A stretch of 64,000 bases of DNA from VYFG01 sp965203365 (GTDB taxonomy: Bacteria; Pseudomonadota; Gammaproteobacteria; Arenicellales; Poriferihabitantaceae), in the NCBI GenBank assembly GCA_965203365.1, contig OZ241878.1, positions 2,976,001 to 3,040,000 of the forward strand, given 5' to 3'. A program made the translations under genes and the position numbers. This document shows, one piece after another, positions 35,971-45,073 of this stretch (positions within the stretch are counted from its first letter, which is position 1; each line of letters opens with the position of its first letter). Below the pieces are notes generated by a model. It had not been told where the DNA came from and made no database searches. It saw only the letters and a list, made by a program, of their open reading frames with translations.

Positions 35971-38076
35971 TCAGATAACTGCTTTTTCGCCGGTTGTTGT
36001 ATCGGCGTGGATCACCCAGACCCGGTTGCTGTGAAACGTGCTTTGGCCGGCCACATCCGCCAAGCGGTCCGAGGTTGTCCGGTTGATCGATTGCAGGCGG
36101 TCTTCACCCTGCCAGAATCCATTGGTCGCGACAGCCACACCGGGCAATGTGTCTTCACTGACAATGACGGTACGAAAACACTGCCCCCAGACATTGAAAA
36201 CCCTCGCCCGGTCACCGGATGCTAGCTGGCGGGTCGCCGCATCCACCGGATGCAGCATGATCGACGCTTCGCGTTCCCGGCGGACGAGTGAAGTCTGATT
36301 GGCCAGGCTGGAATTCACGAAATGGTGGGCGGTGGGTGAAAGCAGGTGCAATCCGTCCGTGGAACGGTGGCCTGGGGGCGTATCTCCTTGTGGCGTGGCG
36401 GTGTTGCCATCCGGCACACCGGACAAGCCGCCGTCCGCATAGGTGGATGAATCCAACTCGACCCGGCCACTGGGAGTCGCGAACTCCCGATTCGCGAACG
36501 GGACTTCATCCCCGTCGGCGTAAGGGACATACCCATTCCGCTGAAGTCGTTGCAATGTAATCCCCTGGAGGCACCGCTCCGTGGCGGCCGTGGCCTGGAG
36601 TATCCCCTCGATGACGGCGGCCGGAGATTCGTACAGCCATGACTCACCAAACCCCATGGCCCGGGAAAGCCACTGCATCGTTTCCCAGTTGCTCTTGGAT
36701 TCGCCTACCGGGCATATCGCCGGGTGGTTGTAACCCAGCAGCGTGTGGCCATAGCCCCGGTGTAGATCTTCCTGCTCCAGTTGTGATGTGGCCGGCAGCA
36801 CCAAGTCCGCCAATGCTGCCGTATCCGTCATGAACAGGTCATGGACGACTGTGAACAGATCTTCCCGCCGCAACCCTTTTTCCACCAGGGAGCTGTTGGG
36901 GGCGGAAACCAGCGGGTTGGCCCCGAAAACGAACAGGGAGCGAATTGGAGGATCCCTGACCTCGCCGCACAATGCGGCTCCGAGGCGATTCATGTTCACC
37001 ATCCTGCCCGGGGGTGGACACTCGGTCCAGCGGTTGATGGCTTCGTCATCCCAGGCGAACCAGTCCCCGGTGGAACATCCCAGGCCACCGCCACGCACAC
37101 CATACTGACCGACCAGCGCCGGCAGACAGGCTATGGCTCGAACCGTCTGCCCCGCATTGGTGTGACGGTTGATGGCGTCGCCCAGCCGGATCATGGCGGG
37201 GTGTGAAGTTCCCAGCCAGTGTGCGAGACTGCGTAATTGGTGGTCGGGAATACCGGTCTTGGCGAGAACAGACTGCAGGTCCATGGCCGCGATTTTTCGT
37301 CGGAAGGCGGGCCAGCCATCAGTGTGGTTGGTGAGCCATTCCTGATCCACCAGATGGTCTTCGAACAGGATTTTTGCCAAGCTCAGCGCCAGTAATCCAT
37401 CCGTACCGGGGCGGGGGCGCAGGTGCAGGTCTGATCCTTTCGTGCTCCGACTCCTGACAGGATCGATCACGACAACCCGGCATCCTTGGCGCCGCGCCCG
37501 GCGGACAAACGGCATGAGATGGGGCGCGGTACTGACCGGGTTGTGCCCCCAGAAAATCAACAGGCGCGAGTCGAGTACATGGTGATATGGCGGGCTCATG
37601 CGTTTGCCCAGCGTGGCCCGCACGGCGTGCCGGGTGCCGGCCATGCAGATAGACCGTTCCAAACGGCTGGCCCCCAGGCGATTCCAGAATCGGCTGCTGG
37701 CGACAGTCATTTGCACCAGCCCCAGAGTCCCACTGTAGCTGTAGGGCAGGATGCTTTCTGGTCCATGGGTCGTGATCAGGCCTTTCCAGCGTTCGGCGAT
37801 TTCTCCGATGGCATCATCCCAGCGGATCGTCTGCCACTGTCCCGACCCTCGCTGGCCCGTTCTGCGCAGGGGCATGGTTAGCCGATTGGCATGATAGACA
37901 TGCTCCAGATAGGGGTTCACCTTGGCGCAGAGCCACCCATCTGCCACAGGGTGTTCCGGCTGGGCTTCGAAAGCGACGGCGCGGCCTTGTGCCACCCGGG
38001 TACGGATGCCGCAGGCATCCGGGCAGTCGTGCGGACATGTTCCGTGAATCCAATCCCCGGATTTATGTGTGTCCAT
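35971..38076 (-). CDS. Molybdopterin oxidoreductase family protein
   Basis: 701 residues of the DMSO-reductase superfamily. The N-terminal 4Fe-4S site is CPHDCPDACGI with the fourth Cys in GWLCAKVNPY. Cofactor-binding blocks are LLIFWGHNPVSTAPHLMPF, VVVIDPVRSRSTKGSDLHL, RLGDAINRHTNAGQTVRAI and LFVFGANPLVSAPN. The C-terminal domain is LLSPTAHHFVNSSLANQTSL with NVWGQCFRTVIV. There is no Tat signal, so it acts in the cytoplasm. The start ATG 38076 lies one base after the stop of the upstream synthetase and has GAGGGGGG about ten bases upstream; ATG 38103 would overlap but has no ribosome site. The substrate is unknown. Confidence 0.85.
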   Translation of the reverse strand: MDTHKSGDWIHGTCPHDCPDACGIRTRVAQGRAVAFEAQPEHPVADGWLCAKVNPYLEHVYHANRLTMPLRRTGQRGSGQWQTIRWDDAIGEIAERWKGLITTHGPESILPYSYSGTLGLVQMTVASSRFWNRLGASRLERSICMAGTRHAVRATLGKRMSPPYHHVLDSRLLIFWGHNPVSTAPHLMPFVRRARRQGCRVVVIDPVRSRSTKGSDLHLRPRPGTDGLLALSLAKILFEDHLVDQEWLTNHTDGWPAFRRKIAAMDLQSVLAKTGIPDHQLRSLAHWLGTSHPAMIRLGDAINRHTNAGQTVRAIACLPALVGQYGVRGGGLGCSTGDWFAWDDEAINRWTECPPPGRMVNMNRLGAALCGEVRDPPIRSLFVFGANPLVSAPNSSLVEKGLRREDLFTVVHDLFMTDTAALADLVLPATSQLEQEDLHRGYGHTLLGYNHPAICPVGESKSNWETMQWLSRAMGFGESWLYESPAAVIEGILQATAATERCLQGITLQRLQRNGYVPYADGDEVPFANREFATPSGRVELDSSTYADGGLSGVPDGNTATPQGDTPPGHRSTDGLHLLSPTAHHFVNSSLANQTSLVRREREASIMLHPVDAATRQLASGDRARVFNVWGQCFRTVIVSEDTLPGVAVATNGFWQGEDRLQSINRTTSDRLADVAGQSTFHSNRVWVIHADTTTGEKAVI

Positions 38077-38077
38077 A

Positions 38078-40174
38078 TCAGGAAAGCCCCCCTCGGTGCT
38101 CATGACAGTGAATCAATGCATCCACCGCGACGGCGCATTCCGGCGTGACGATAACTGGATTGATATCCATGTCGGCAATGTGACTGCGCATAGCCGCCGC
38201 GAGTTGGGAGATCCTGACGACGACATCCACCAGTGCGTCCAGGTCAGCGGGGGGATTGCCGCGGACTCCCTGGAGCAGGGGAAACAGGCGGAGTCGTTCC
38301 AGCATGCTCAATCCTTCCGCCGCATTGACTGGGCACGGAGCGACCACCCGGTCGGCCAGGACTTCGATCAGGATACCCCCGGTCGCCACCATGATCATGG
38401 GACCGAAACGTGGGTCGGTGAAGGTGCCGATACCGATCTCCACACCCCCGTCCACCATGGTGCAGACCAAGGCTTCGGGCCCGAGACGGTCACTCATATC
38501 CCGATAGGCATCCACCATTTCCCGCCGGTCGCTGATGCCCAAGACTACACCGCCGGCGTCCGACTTATGGTGGATGGTCTGGCTTGCCGTCTTGAGAGCC
38601 AGCGGGAATTCCAGTTCATCCAGGGCCTGATGCAGCGCGGATTCGTCGCTGATCCGCTTTCTGGCGACCACGGGGATGCCGGCGTCGGCCAGGATGTCGA
38701 GCGCACCGTCTTCCGTGATCACATTGCCCTGGGTTAAGAGCTTATGCTCAATGCTGTCGGGGAGATCGCCTTGGGTTGGGTCGCTCTCCAGCGCCGTCAC
38801 CTCAAGGTCTCGGCGGGAAAACAGGCCATGGAACGCTTTCAGGGCTTCGCGGGTGCCGTCGATAATGGGGATTCCGGCCTCGAATGCTCTGCGGCATAAG
38901 TCTGCATTCCCCAGGTCGCTGTACATGTTGACCAGGACCAGTGGCTTGTCCGTTTCTTCGCCCACCGTCGCCACGACGCGATAGATGGCTTCGGAGAGGA
39001 AGTAGTGCTCCCGGAAGTTGCTCACAAACGCCCCGGCCGCCACCCCCGGATCCGACATCAAGGCCCGCAGACAACCGAGAAACCGTTCCTCGAAGCGGTG
39101 GAAGGTCCCCCAGGCATCCAAGGGGTTTTCTGCCATCAAGCCTGGATCCAGGTGCGGTTCCAGTGCCTTGACGGTGGATTCACCAATCGTGGCCAGCGGC
39201 ACGCACAATGCCTCGGCGAGGTCGACGAACAGGGCGCGGAAACCGCCGGATTCGAACATGGCCGCGAGGCCACCGTTGGCAAGGGGCCGGCCGGTTTGCA
39301 GCAACATCAACGTGGCGGCCATTTCATCCAGATCGTCGACCAGGATGACACCGTATCGGCGGCAAATGGCCTCGAACGCCGCCTGGTCTCCAGTCAGGGC
39401 GCCGGTATGCGTCATCGCCATTCGGCGGCCGAGATCTGAACGGCCGACCTTCAATGCCACCACCGGCACATCCGCCGCGACCGCCTTGGCCAAGGCTTCC
39501 AGAAATCCGGCCGGGTCACGTACCGTTTCCAGGAACAGGGAGATCACCCGAGTCTCTGGCTGCTCCAGACACCAGTCCATGTAATCCGCCGCTGTGACGG
39601 TCAATTCGTCGCCAGTGGAGACGGCCAGATTAAATCCCAGGCGATGGCCATTGTGCGTCAGCGCCGTGAATGCGGAGCCGGATTGTGCAATGTGACTGAT
39701 GCCTCCCCGGGGAATTTTCCGGGGCTTGGAAAAGATGCCCGCGTGCAGGTTGCCGGCGATGTTGTAGAAACCCATGCCATGGATGCCGCAGACCGCGAGC
39801 CCCGCTTCCCGGGCCATCGTCCGCATCCTGTCGCGCAGGGCAGGCGTGGTGTCTTCGGCCAGGACGCCGCTGGCATAGATGGTGGCGGCCCGCGCACCAT
39901 GCGCGATCACCGCTTCGAGCGCGGATTCCAGATGCGGGTTGCCGAGGGCGATGACGACATGGTCCACCGTTTCCGGCAGGGAATCCAGGGTCGTGTAGCA
40001 GGGGACCCCCATGATCTCGCGATAGCCCGGATTGATCGGATAGACCGACCCCTGGTAGTCGGACGAAGTCACCATGTCCGACAGGATGTGGCCCGGAGTA
40101 CCTGCCCGCGCGGAAGCGCCCATCAGCGCGAGGCTGCATGGCTTCAGCAAGGGATCCAGCCGATGTTCAGTCAT
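38078..40174 (-). CDS. ADP-forming acetyl/acyl-CoA synthetase (acetate--CoA ligase family)
   Basis: 698 residues combining the CoA-binding alpha part and the ATP-grasp beta part of NDP-forming acyl-CoA synthetases. The Rossmann start is SLALMGASARAGTPGHILSD, the phosphohistidine loop is MTHTGALTGDQAAFEAICRR, the succinyl-CoA-synthetase-like block is FESGGFRALFVDLAEAL, and the ATP-grasp part has PLALKTASQTIHHKSDAGGV, GPMIMVATGGI and MDINPVIV. It interconverts acyl-CoA plus ADP and acid plus ATP. The start ATG 40174 overlaps the crotonase stop by eight bases and its own stop is one base from the molybdopterin gene, so all three are coupled. Confidence 0.88.
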   Translation of the reverse strand: MTEHRLDPLLKPCSLALMGASARAGTPGHILSDMVTSSDYQGSVYPINPGYREIMGVPCYTTLDSLPETVDHVVIALGNPHLESALEAVIAHGARAATIYASGVLAEDTTPALRDRMRTMAREAGLAVCGIHGMGFYNIAGNLHAGIFSKPRKIPRGGISHIAQSGSAFTALTHNGHRLGFNLAVSTGDELTVTAADYMDWCLEQPETRVISLFLETVRDPAGFLEALAKAVAADVPVVALKVGRSDLGRRMAMTHTGALTGDQAAFEAICRRYGVILVDDLDEMAATLMLLQTGRPLANGGLAAMFESGGFRALFVDLAEALCVPLATIGESTVKALEPHLDPGLMAENPLDAWGTFHRFEERFLGCLRALMSDPGVAAGAFVSNFREHYFLSEAIYRVVATVGEETDKPLVLVNMYSDLGNADLCRRAFEAGIPIIDGTREALKAFHGLFSRRDLEVTALESDPTQGDLPDSIEHKLLTQGNVITEDGALDILADAGIPVVARKRISDESALHQALDELEFPLALKTASQTIHHKSDAGGVVLGISDRREMVDAYRDMSDRLGPEALVCTMVDGGVEIGIGTFTDPRFGPMIMVATGGILIEVLADRVVAPCPVNAAEGLSMLERLRLFPLLQGVRGNPPADLDALVDVVVRISQLAAAMRSHIADMDINPVIVTPECAVAVDALIHCHEHRGGLS

Positions 40175-40985
40175 GGCCGGACAGGCGCGCCTCACGCCAG
40201 GCCAGAGCTGCCTTCATGCCCTGTTCCCGCAGGATCCGGTTGAACTCCCGGCGCAGGGGTGTCACGAGCGTCTCAATTTCCACGGAGGTCTCCGCCCCCT
40301 GCTGCAGGGCCCGGGACATCCCCATGGTCTCGTAGGTTCGGTTGATGGCCTGTTTGGTCATGCGCACGGAGTGGGGATCCAGCAGGGCGCAATCCCGGGC
40401 CAGAGCCATGCCATGTGTCCGACCACTGCCCGGCCGCACCACTTCATTGACGATGCCATACGACAGGGCTTCGTCCGTCGACATCCGGTCCTGACCGGTC
40501 AGCAGCATCTTCTTGCTGCGCTTTGGGTTGGTGTACCAGGGCAAGAGTAGGGCGACGATACTGCTGCCGAAACGCAACTCCGGCTCGCCGAAAAGGCATC
40601 CTTCCTCGGCCACGGTCATATCACAGGCCAGCGCCAGTTCGAAGCCACCCGCCAGGGCATATCCCTGGGTCACTGCCACCGTGGGCTTGGGAAAATGCCA
40701 GAAGCGCATGATCACCTGAAGGTCGTACTCGATCGCAGTGCGCCACTGCGCATCGGTCTGTCGGTTGGCCGCCAGTCCCGCCTCCAGGTCGAAGCCGGCG
40801 CAGAAGGCACGGCCCTCACCGCACAACACCAGTGCATAAACGCGGTAATCCTTTTCCACGATATCCAGTGCCGCCTCAATGTCCCGCAGCATTTCCGTGT
40901 TGATGGCATTCAGTTTCTTCGGCCGGTTCAGCTTGAGCGTGGCCACGGGTGGGGTGGTCTCCAGCAGGATCGTGTTGAAGTGCAT
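40167..40985 (-). CDS. Enoyl-CoA hydratase/isomerase (crotonase) family protein
   Basis: 272 residues of the crotonase fold. Oxyanion-hole loops are GRAFCAGFDLEAG and ALAGGFELALACD. The two catalytic glutamates of hydratases appear to be present (Glu in GGFELALACD and Glu in FGEPELRFGSS). It hydrates, isomerises or hydrolyses an acyl-CoA. It is first in the three-gene minus-strand operon with the acyl-CoA synthetase and a molybdopterin oxidoreductase. A promoter should lie in 40986-41160. Confidence 0.88.
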   Translation of the reverse strand: MHFNTILLETTPPVATLKLNRPKKLNAINTEMLRDIEAALDIVEKDYRVYALVLCGEGRAFCAGFDLEAGLAANRQTDAQWRTAIEYDLQVIMRFWHFPKPTVAVTQGYALAGGFELALACDMTVAEEGCLFGEPELRFGSSIVALLLPWYTNPKRSKKMLLTGQDRMSTDEALSYGIVNEVVRPGSGRTHGMALARDCALLDPHSVRMTKQAINRTYETMGMSRALQQGAETSVEIETLVTPLRREFNRILREQGMKAALAWREARLSGHD

Positions 40986-41892
40986 CAGGGTGCCCGGAAG
41001 GAATGACGGATCAATGGACAGTCGACGCCATGCGTGCCGCCACCGTTGAGTTGTCCCTTGTCGTGATGGATCTGGATGATTGTAACACCACGATCTCCTC
41101 GTTCACGGGCAGTGCCGGGACAGTTCGGGACCTGATCGACATTCAGGGTTCGGACTCGGTCTTATAGCAGGGAAGGTAGTTGCCCGCGATTTTCATCCAA
41201 CCCCGGCTGACAAAAGTTGATAGCAGTGCATCCAGCTGCCCTAGGATGCGGGCGGCCCTCGGATGCGAACAGGAACGGTTCCAGACCGTGGCCGGCTTCG
41301 CCGCTCCCCACGCTGGCGGTCCCCCATATCCAGACCTGGATGCCCGGGGGAAAGCCTGCTGGGACCAGGCCGCCGCAGGGGTCAATCGCGAACTCGGCCA
41401 TGGAGAAGGACGTCTGGACATCACCGCGACCTACATCGGCAGTCGATCGGGCCTGGATGGCCGCATCAGGGTAGACTGGGAAGCCCCCGCCCGTCGCCTG
41501 GCAGACCCCCTCCCGGGCAAGGGAAAGCGGGTTCCGTCCCGCGAAATCCGGCCCGGCGGCTTTCGCTTCCCCCGACCCCATTGGGCAGTCCATCGGATGG
41601 GCAGCTCGAATGTCGGCAAGGCACCGGGGTGCCCGAACCGCCGGAGCCGGGGGCAATCCAGGGGGGGACCCTTCTGCGGATCCCGGTCCGTTGCAATCCG
41701 GCGGCCGGGATTGGTGGGGCGACCGAGGGGCCCGAGTCGCCCGACGGCCCCGTCGGTCAGTCATCAAGCCAAGCCCGGAAAACGGATCCATTCGGTCCAT
41801 CAGGGGAAGGGCTGTGATCCCTGGCCAGCTCCGAGTGGCCGCTGGTCGGCGGCCATTTGGCCAGAGGAACCGGCATCGGCTATCATCCCGCC
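40986..41892. other. Noncoding/decayed stretch
   Basis: About 900 bases. Open frames on both strands between 41180 and 41890 come from the high GC content and show no family motif. Nothing recognisable was seen. Confidence 0.4.
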
Positions 41893-42093
41893 ATGACTGA
41901 TCTTCACGAGTTGGCCAGACAGGGGGTTGCCCTGGAGGATCGCATGAATACGAAGCCGGCGGAATACCGCACCGATATCGCCCGGCTGGCCGAGCAGATG
42001 GCGCAGCGCGACAAGGACAATTTGCGCTGGACGATTGGCTTGTGGGTCGCGGCGATCATCATTCTGGGGATCTTGGTCCGCTGGCCAGCCTGA
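41893..42093 (+). CDS. Small coiled-coil protein with C-terminal membrane helix
   Basis: 66 residues. A charged helical N-terminus (MTDLHELARQGVALEDRMNT, then RTDIARLAEQMAQRDKDNLR) is followed by the hydrophobic helix IGLWVAAIIILGILVRW at the very end. The layout resembles DUF1640-like tail-anchored proteins. A broken copy lies at 3626-3755 on the other strand. It is surrounded by decayed DNA, so it may be a mobile-element passenger. The start is ATG 41893. Confidence 0.55.
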   Translation: MTDLHELARQGVALEDRMNTKPAEYRTDIARLAEQMAQRDKDNLRWTIGLWVAAIIILGILVRWPA

Positions 42094-42605
42094 CCCCCGG
42101 ACGGCACACTCCTCACGAACATGCTATCAACCCGAGGCCGGGCGGGCGAACAGCGTGGTCATGACCTGGGTCTGGATGTCCTGGTTGCCATCGACGCAGA
42201 TACCCTGCTTTGCCAACGCATTGAGGGGGCGACGATTTTCACGTCCCGTTCAGGAAATCCACGTTACGATGGGTTTTGGACGACTGTCGCATGGGAATAT
42301 CGTGGCTGTCCAGGGCGACGAACTGACCGACCATAACGGCGGTGATTTCCTGACACAGTTCTCAACCTTGATCTGGACATCTCCTGAGGAGGATGTGATT
42401 GATGAGGCATGATGCATTGAAATCGGTCGAAATAACGGTCTCCATAATCGTTTCCATAATCGAATAGACTGTTTTTCGGGTGGTCAATTTCCTGGGCATT
42501 GTCTTGGTACTCGCTTTCCTTTTCATGGTGGGGGCTTGTGTTCAGAAATTCGGTCCCGACCTCAGCCCATGTGACAACTCTGAGTGTCCGACCATCCAAG
42601 GCGTT
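42094..42605. other. Decayed DNA upstream of ParA remnant
   Basis: No gene recognised. A short direct repeat TCCATAATCG occurs twice in tandem with a two-base spacer at about 42440-42463, which might be a fossil iteron. The stretch probably held the front part of the parA gene. Confidence 0.35.
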
Positions 42606-42930
42606 CCGGCGGATATTTGGGTATATCGAAAGTTATCCTCATCGCTGGTATCGAGGTGACCGAAGGGCGACTGCGGGCAGCCTTCGTGGTCTCGCGGGTC
42701 ATTCGCGGTAGCGGCTCGGCCGCGAAGTGACCGAAGCCCTGGACGAATATGCCCTGCCCGTGCTGGAAACCCGGATCATCCAGCGGGTGGTCTATCCGGG
42801 CAGTGCTGGCCAAGGCTCCACGGTCGTCGACCAAGCTCCCGCCAGCGAGTCGGCTACCGAAATCCACACGCTCACCGAAGAAGGGATGCAACTCCTCAAG
42901 CCGGGACAGTCCGCTGATCAGCTATTTCCG
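42606..42930 (+). pseudogene. ParA-family partition ATPase, C-terminal remnant
   Basis: Plus strand reads KVILIAGIEVTEGRLRAAFV, then VSRVIRGSGSAAK, then a stop. One frame away it continues TEALDEYALPVLETRIIQRV, then VYPGSAGQGSTVVDQAPASE and IHTLTEEGMQLLK. This is the C-terminal third of ParA/MinD-like ATPases, including the conserved R-x-x-x-R region and the S-A-x-x-G-x-T/S-V motif. The Walker A part is missing and the frame is broken. ParA is typical of plasmids and integrative elements. Confidence 0.65.
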
Positions 42931-43523
42931 GTAGCTTCCCAGCCTATTGGCTGTTCCCTCATTGAGCAGAGGCTCGCCCTCGACCCGGGAAAACGACTCA
43001 AGGCGGGTTTCGGTCCACACTTCGGCATGGCTGGTGCCAGCTGGTCTGGGGGGGTTCATGGCCTCGACGTAACAGTGGTGTAGGGCATGATGGGAGCACG
43101 AACGCGATCAGGGCCACCTTACTCTCGAGGCTTGTTCCCGGCAGTTGCCGGTCATAACAGAGCCGGACTGTATCCGTTTTCCAGTCGGTCCGGATCATGA
43201 TCAGTGTGTCATCCGGCATCCTGGACCAATGCCCGTGATACGGTCGTCGACCCGGGAGGTGAGGTTCTGGCCTTTCCCCCGGGTCGAGAACCCCCTTTTC
43301 AATCGCGCTAAAATCTGGCATCGTTTGTCGTCCCCAAGGTGAGCGGGGGAAGATATGTCCTGATAAGCGGGGAATAGTTGGGTATACTGGAAGCGATTCC
43401 CTATCCCCTTGCCCTTGTTACCCAACAGACCATTCCAGCCCGGACGCCAACCGAGGCGGGATCACCTCGCCATGATGAAGGTACCGTTTCACTCCCAAGT
43501 TATCCATTCCTCCTTCTCGAACC
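42931..43523. other. Intergenic before the formate dehydrogenase locus
   Basis: About 590 bases without a recognisable gene. The right part carries a possible promoter at 43360-43388. Confidence 0.4.
43360..43388 (+). promoter_or_regulatory. Candidate sigma-70 promoter upstream of DUF6494
   Basis: CTGATA (43360-43365) and TATACT (43383-43388) are separated by 17 bases. It lies about 135 bases before the ATG of the first gene of the formate dehydrogenase-linked set. Only the -10 box is a close match to consensus. Confidence 0.35.
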
Positions 43524-43733
43524 ATGAACGAAGACGCACTGAATATCCAGATCAGAAAGTTTCTCAAGAAAACCGGCATCACCTCCCAACGGGCCATTGA
43601 GGGCGCGGTGAGACAGGGTATCGAGGCCGGCACCATCCAGATCGGCGATCGTCTGGAAGCCACGATGTCACTCTCCATTCGTCAGTTGGGCCTGGATGTT
43701 GATGTGGTTGATACCTTGGTCGTCGAGCAATGA
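43524..43733 (+). CDS. DUF6494 family small protein
   Basis: 69 residues (MNEDALNIQIRKFLKKTGIT, then SQRAIEGAVRQGIEAGTIQI), which I recognise as the DUF6494 pattern of a short acidic helix-rich protein with a C-terminal strand region. Function is unknown. It stands just before DUF3305 and DUF3306 and the formate dehydrogenase genes, so it may share their regulation. Confidence 0.7.
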   Translation: MNEDALNIQIRKFLKKTGITSQRAIEGAVRQGIEAGTIQIGDRLEATMSLSIRQLGLDVDVVDTLVVEQ

Positions 43734-43766
43734 TCGAGCAATAATTTCGTGGCAGGTAGACACGGG

Positions 43767-44339
43767 ATGAACGCAACCGACAACCGGCCGTCTATGGACA
43801 GTCTGGACCCCATGGCCTCTCGTTTATCCGTGCCGTTGGCGGTGGTGCTTGAGTGTTCGGTGAACCCTGAAAAAAAATGGAACTATCCCATCTGGCGTGT
43901 GCATCAGGTGCTGACGGGACCGGCGGCTTCCGAACTCGGGGAAGATCATGTGGTCGAAGTGGACCCCCATACCTGTCGCTATCTTTACACCGGGTACACT
44001 CTCGACCTGTTCAAGGATGGGGGAGAAGGCTACTGGTACAATCTGTTGTCAGACCAGCCCTATCTGTTCGTGGTGTGTGAAGGCGAGTACGGTGGTCGGG
44101 ATATCCGTCCGATGGTGATCACCGCCAATCAGGATGAGGCCAATGGTCATATGGAGGCGGATGACCTGGTGCTTTCGGTGCCGATGCCCCCGGAGATCAC
44201 CCTGTTGCTGGAGCGCTATGTGATCCGGCATTACCAGCCGGAGATCAAGCACAAGCGAAAGCGCCGTGACTGGCTGGAGGATTCGACCTACACCGCCTCC
44301 CGAAAAGATTCCGGGAAACCCCCGGAGGAAACCCCATGA
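43767..44339 (+). CDS. DUF3305 family protein, formate dehydrogenase-associated
   Basis: 190 residues. The block VPLAVVLECSVNPEKKWNYP, then IWRVHQVLTG, and the middle TCRYLYTGYTLDLFKDGGEG, then YWYNLLSDQPYLFVVCEG, are typical of DUF3305. The family is found next to membrane formate dehydrogenases and is thought to help assemble or regulate them. The start is ATG 43767. The end overlaps the next start (ATGA). Confidence 0.8.
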   Translation: MNATDNRPSMDSLDPMASRLSVPLAVVLECSVNPEKKWNYPIWRVHQVLTGPAASELGEDHVVEVDPHTCRYLYTGYTLDLFKDGGEGYWYNLLSDQPYLFVVCEGEYGGRDIRPMVITANQDEANGHMEADDLVLSVPMPPEITLLLERYVIRHYQPEIKHKRKRRDWLEDSTYTASRKDSGKPPEETP

Positions 44340-45043
44340 CCCGACATCCCCGTCCAGACGCCCCGCAACACGAGAGCTTTCTCAGGCGCTGGTCCAGCCG
44401 AAAGCAGGCGGATCATCAGCCCGCCACTTCTCCAGAATCCACGAGCCACCCTGAAGACCATGGGGAGTCGGTTCCTCTGAATGCGATCATTCCCGACGGC
44501 CGTTCGGGACGAATGCAAACTACGGTGGAAGCGGACCGGCTGGATCTCGCTCAGCCAGAAGGGCCAGTCGAAAAACCGGTTCTGACCGACACTGACATGC
44601 CGTCGCTGGACAGACTGGACGAGCACAGTGATTATTCCGGATTCCTTTCTCCTGGGGTCAGTGACGCCCTGCGCAAGCGGGCGCTGCGCAAATTGTTCAC
44701 CGCGACCGTATTCAATGTGCGCGATGGCCTGGATGATTATGATGAGGATTTCACCTCGTTCGAGCCATTGGGCGATTGGGTGACGTCCGACATGAAGCAT
44801 CAGGCTGAGGTCCAGGAGAAGCGTCGTCGGGAAGCGGAGGAAAAGGTGTCACGCCGGGTGGCGGAAGAGCACGAAAAGGACGAACCGTCGGCCTCCGACC
44901 ACTCATCCACGGCAGAAATTGAGGAAACGGATCAGGTTACCGAGTCCGACTCGGGACCAGTTGGTGAACCGGACCGGTCCGCCCCCCGCGAGCAGGATGT
45001 GGCCACCCCCCATTCCCACGACAAGGCGAGTGTTCCGGGATGA
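44336..45043 (+). CDS. DUF3306 family protein, formate dehydrogenase-associated
   Basis: 235 residues. The N-terminal FLRRWSSRKQ and the central conserved ALRKRALRKLFTATVFNVRD, then GLDDYDEDFTSFEPLGDWVT, then SDMKHQAE define DUF3306. A low-complexity acidic, charged C-terminal tail follows. It is a cytoplasmic accessory protein of unknown biochemical role, coupled to DUF3305 by an ATGA overlap and 30 bases before the polyferredoxin gene. Confidence 0.8.
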   Translation: MTRHPRPDAPQHESFLRRWSSRKQADHQPATSPESTSHPEDHGESVPLNAIIPDGRSGRMQTTVEADRLDLAQPEGPVEKPVLTDTDMPSLDRLDEHSDYSGFLSPGVSDALRKRALRKLFTATVFNVRDGLDDYDEDFTSFEPLGDWVTSDMKHQAEVQEKRRREAEEKVSRRVAEEHEKDEPSASDHSSTAEIEETDQVTESDSGPVGEPDRSAPREQDVATPHSHDKASVPG

Positions 45044-45073
45044 TGCTCTTGACCGTTCTTCAGAGGGGGTGAC

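Noticed and set aside
42440..42463. Two TCCATAATCG repeats as CRISPR or origin iterons
   Set aside because: Only two copies with a two-base spacer; too little for an array or origin.
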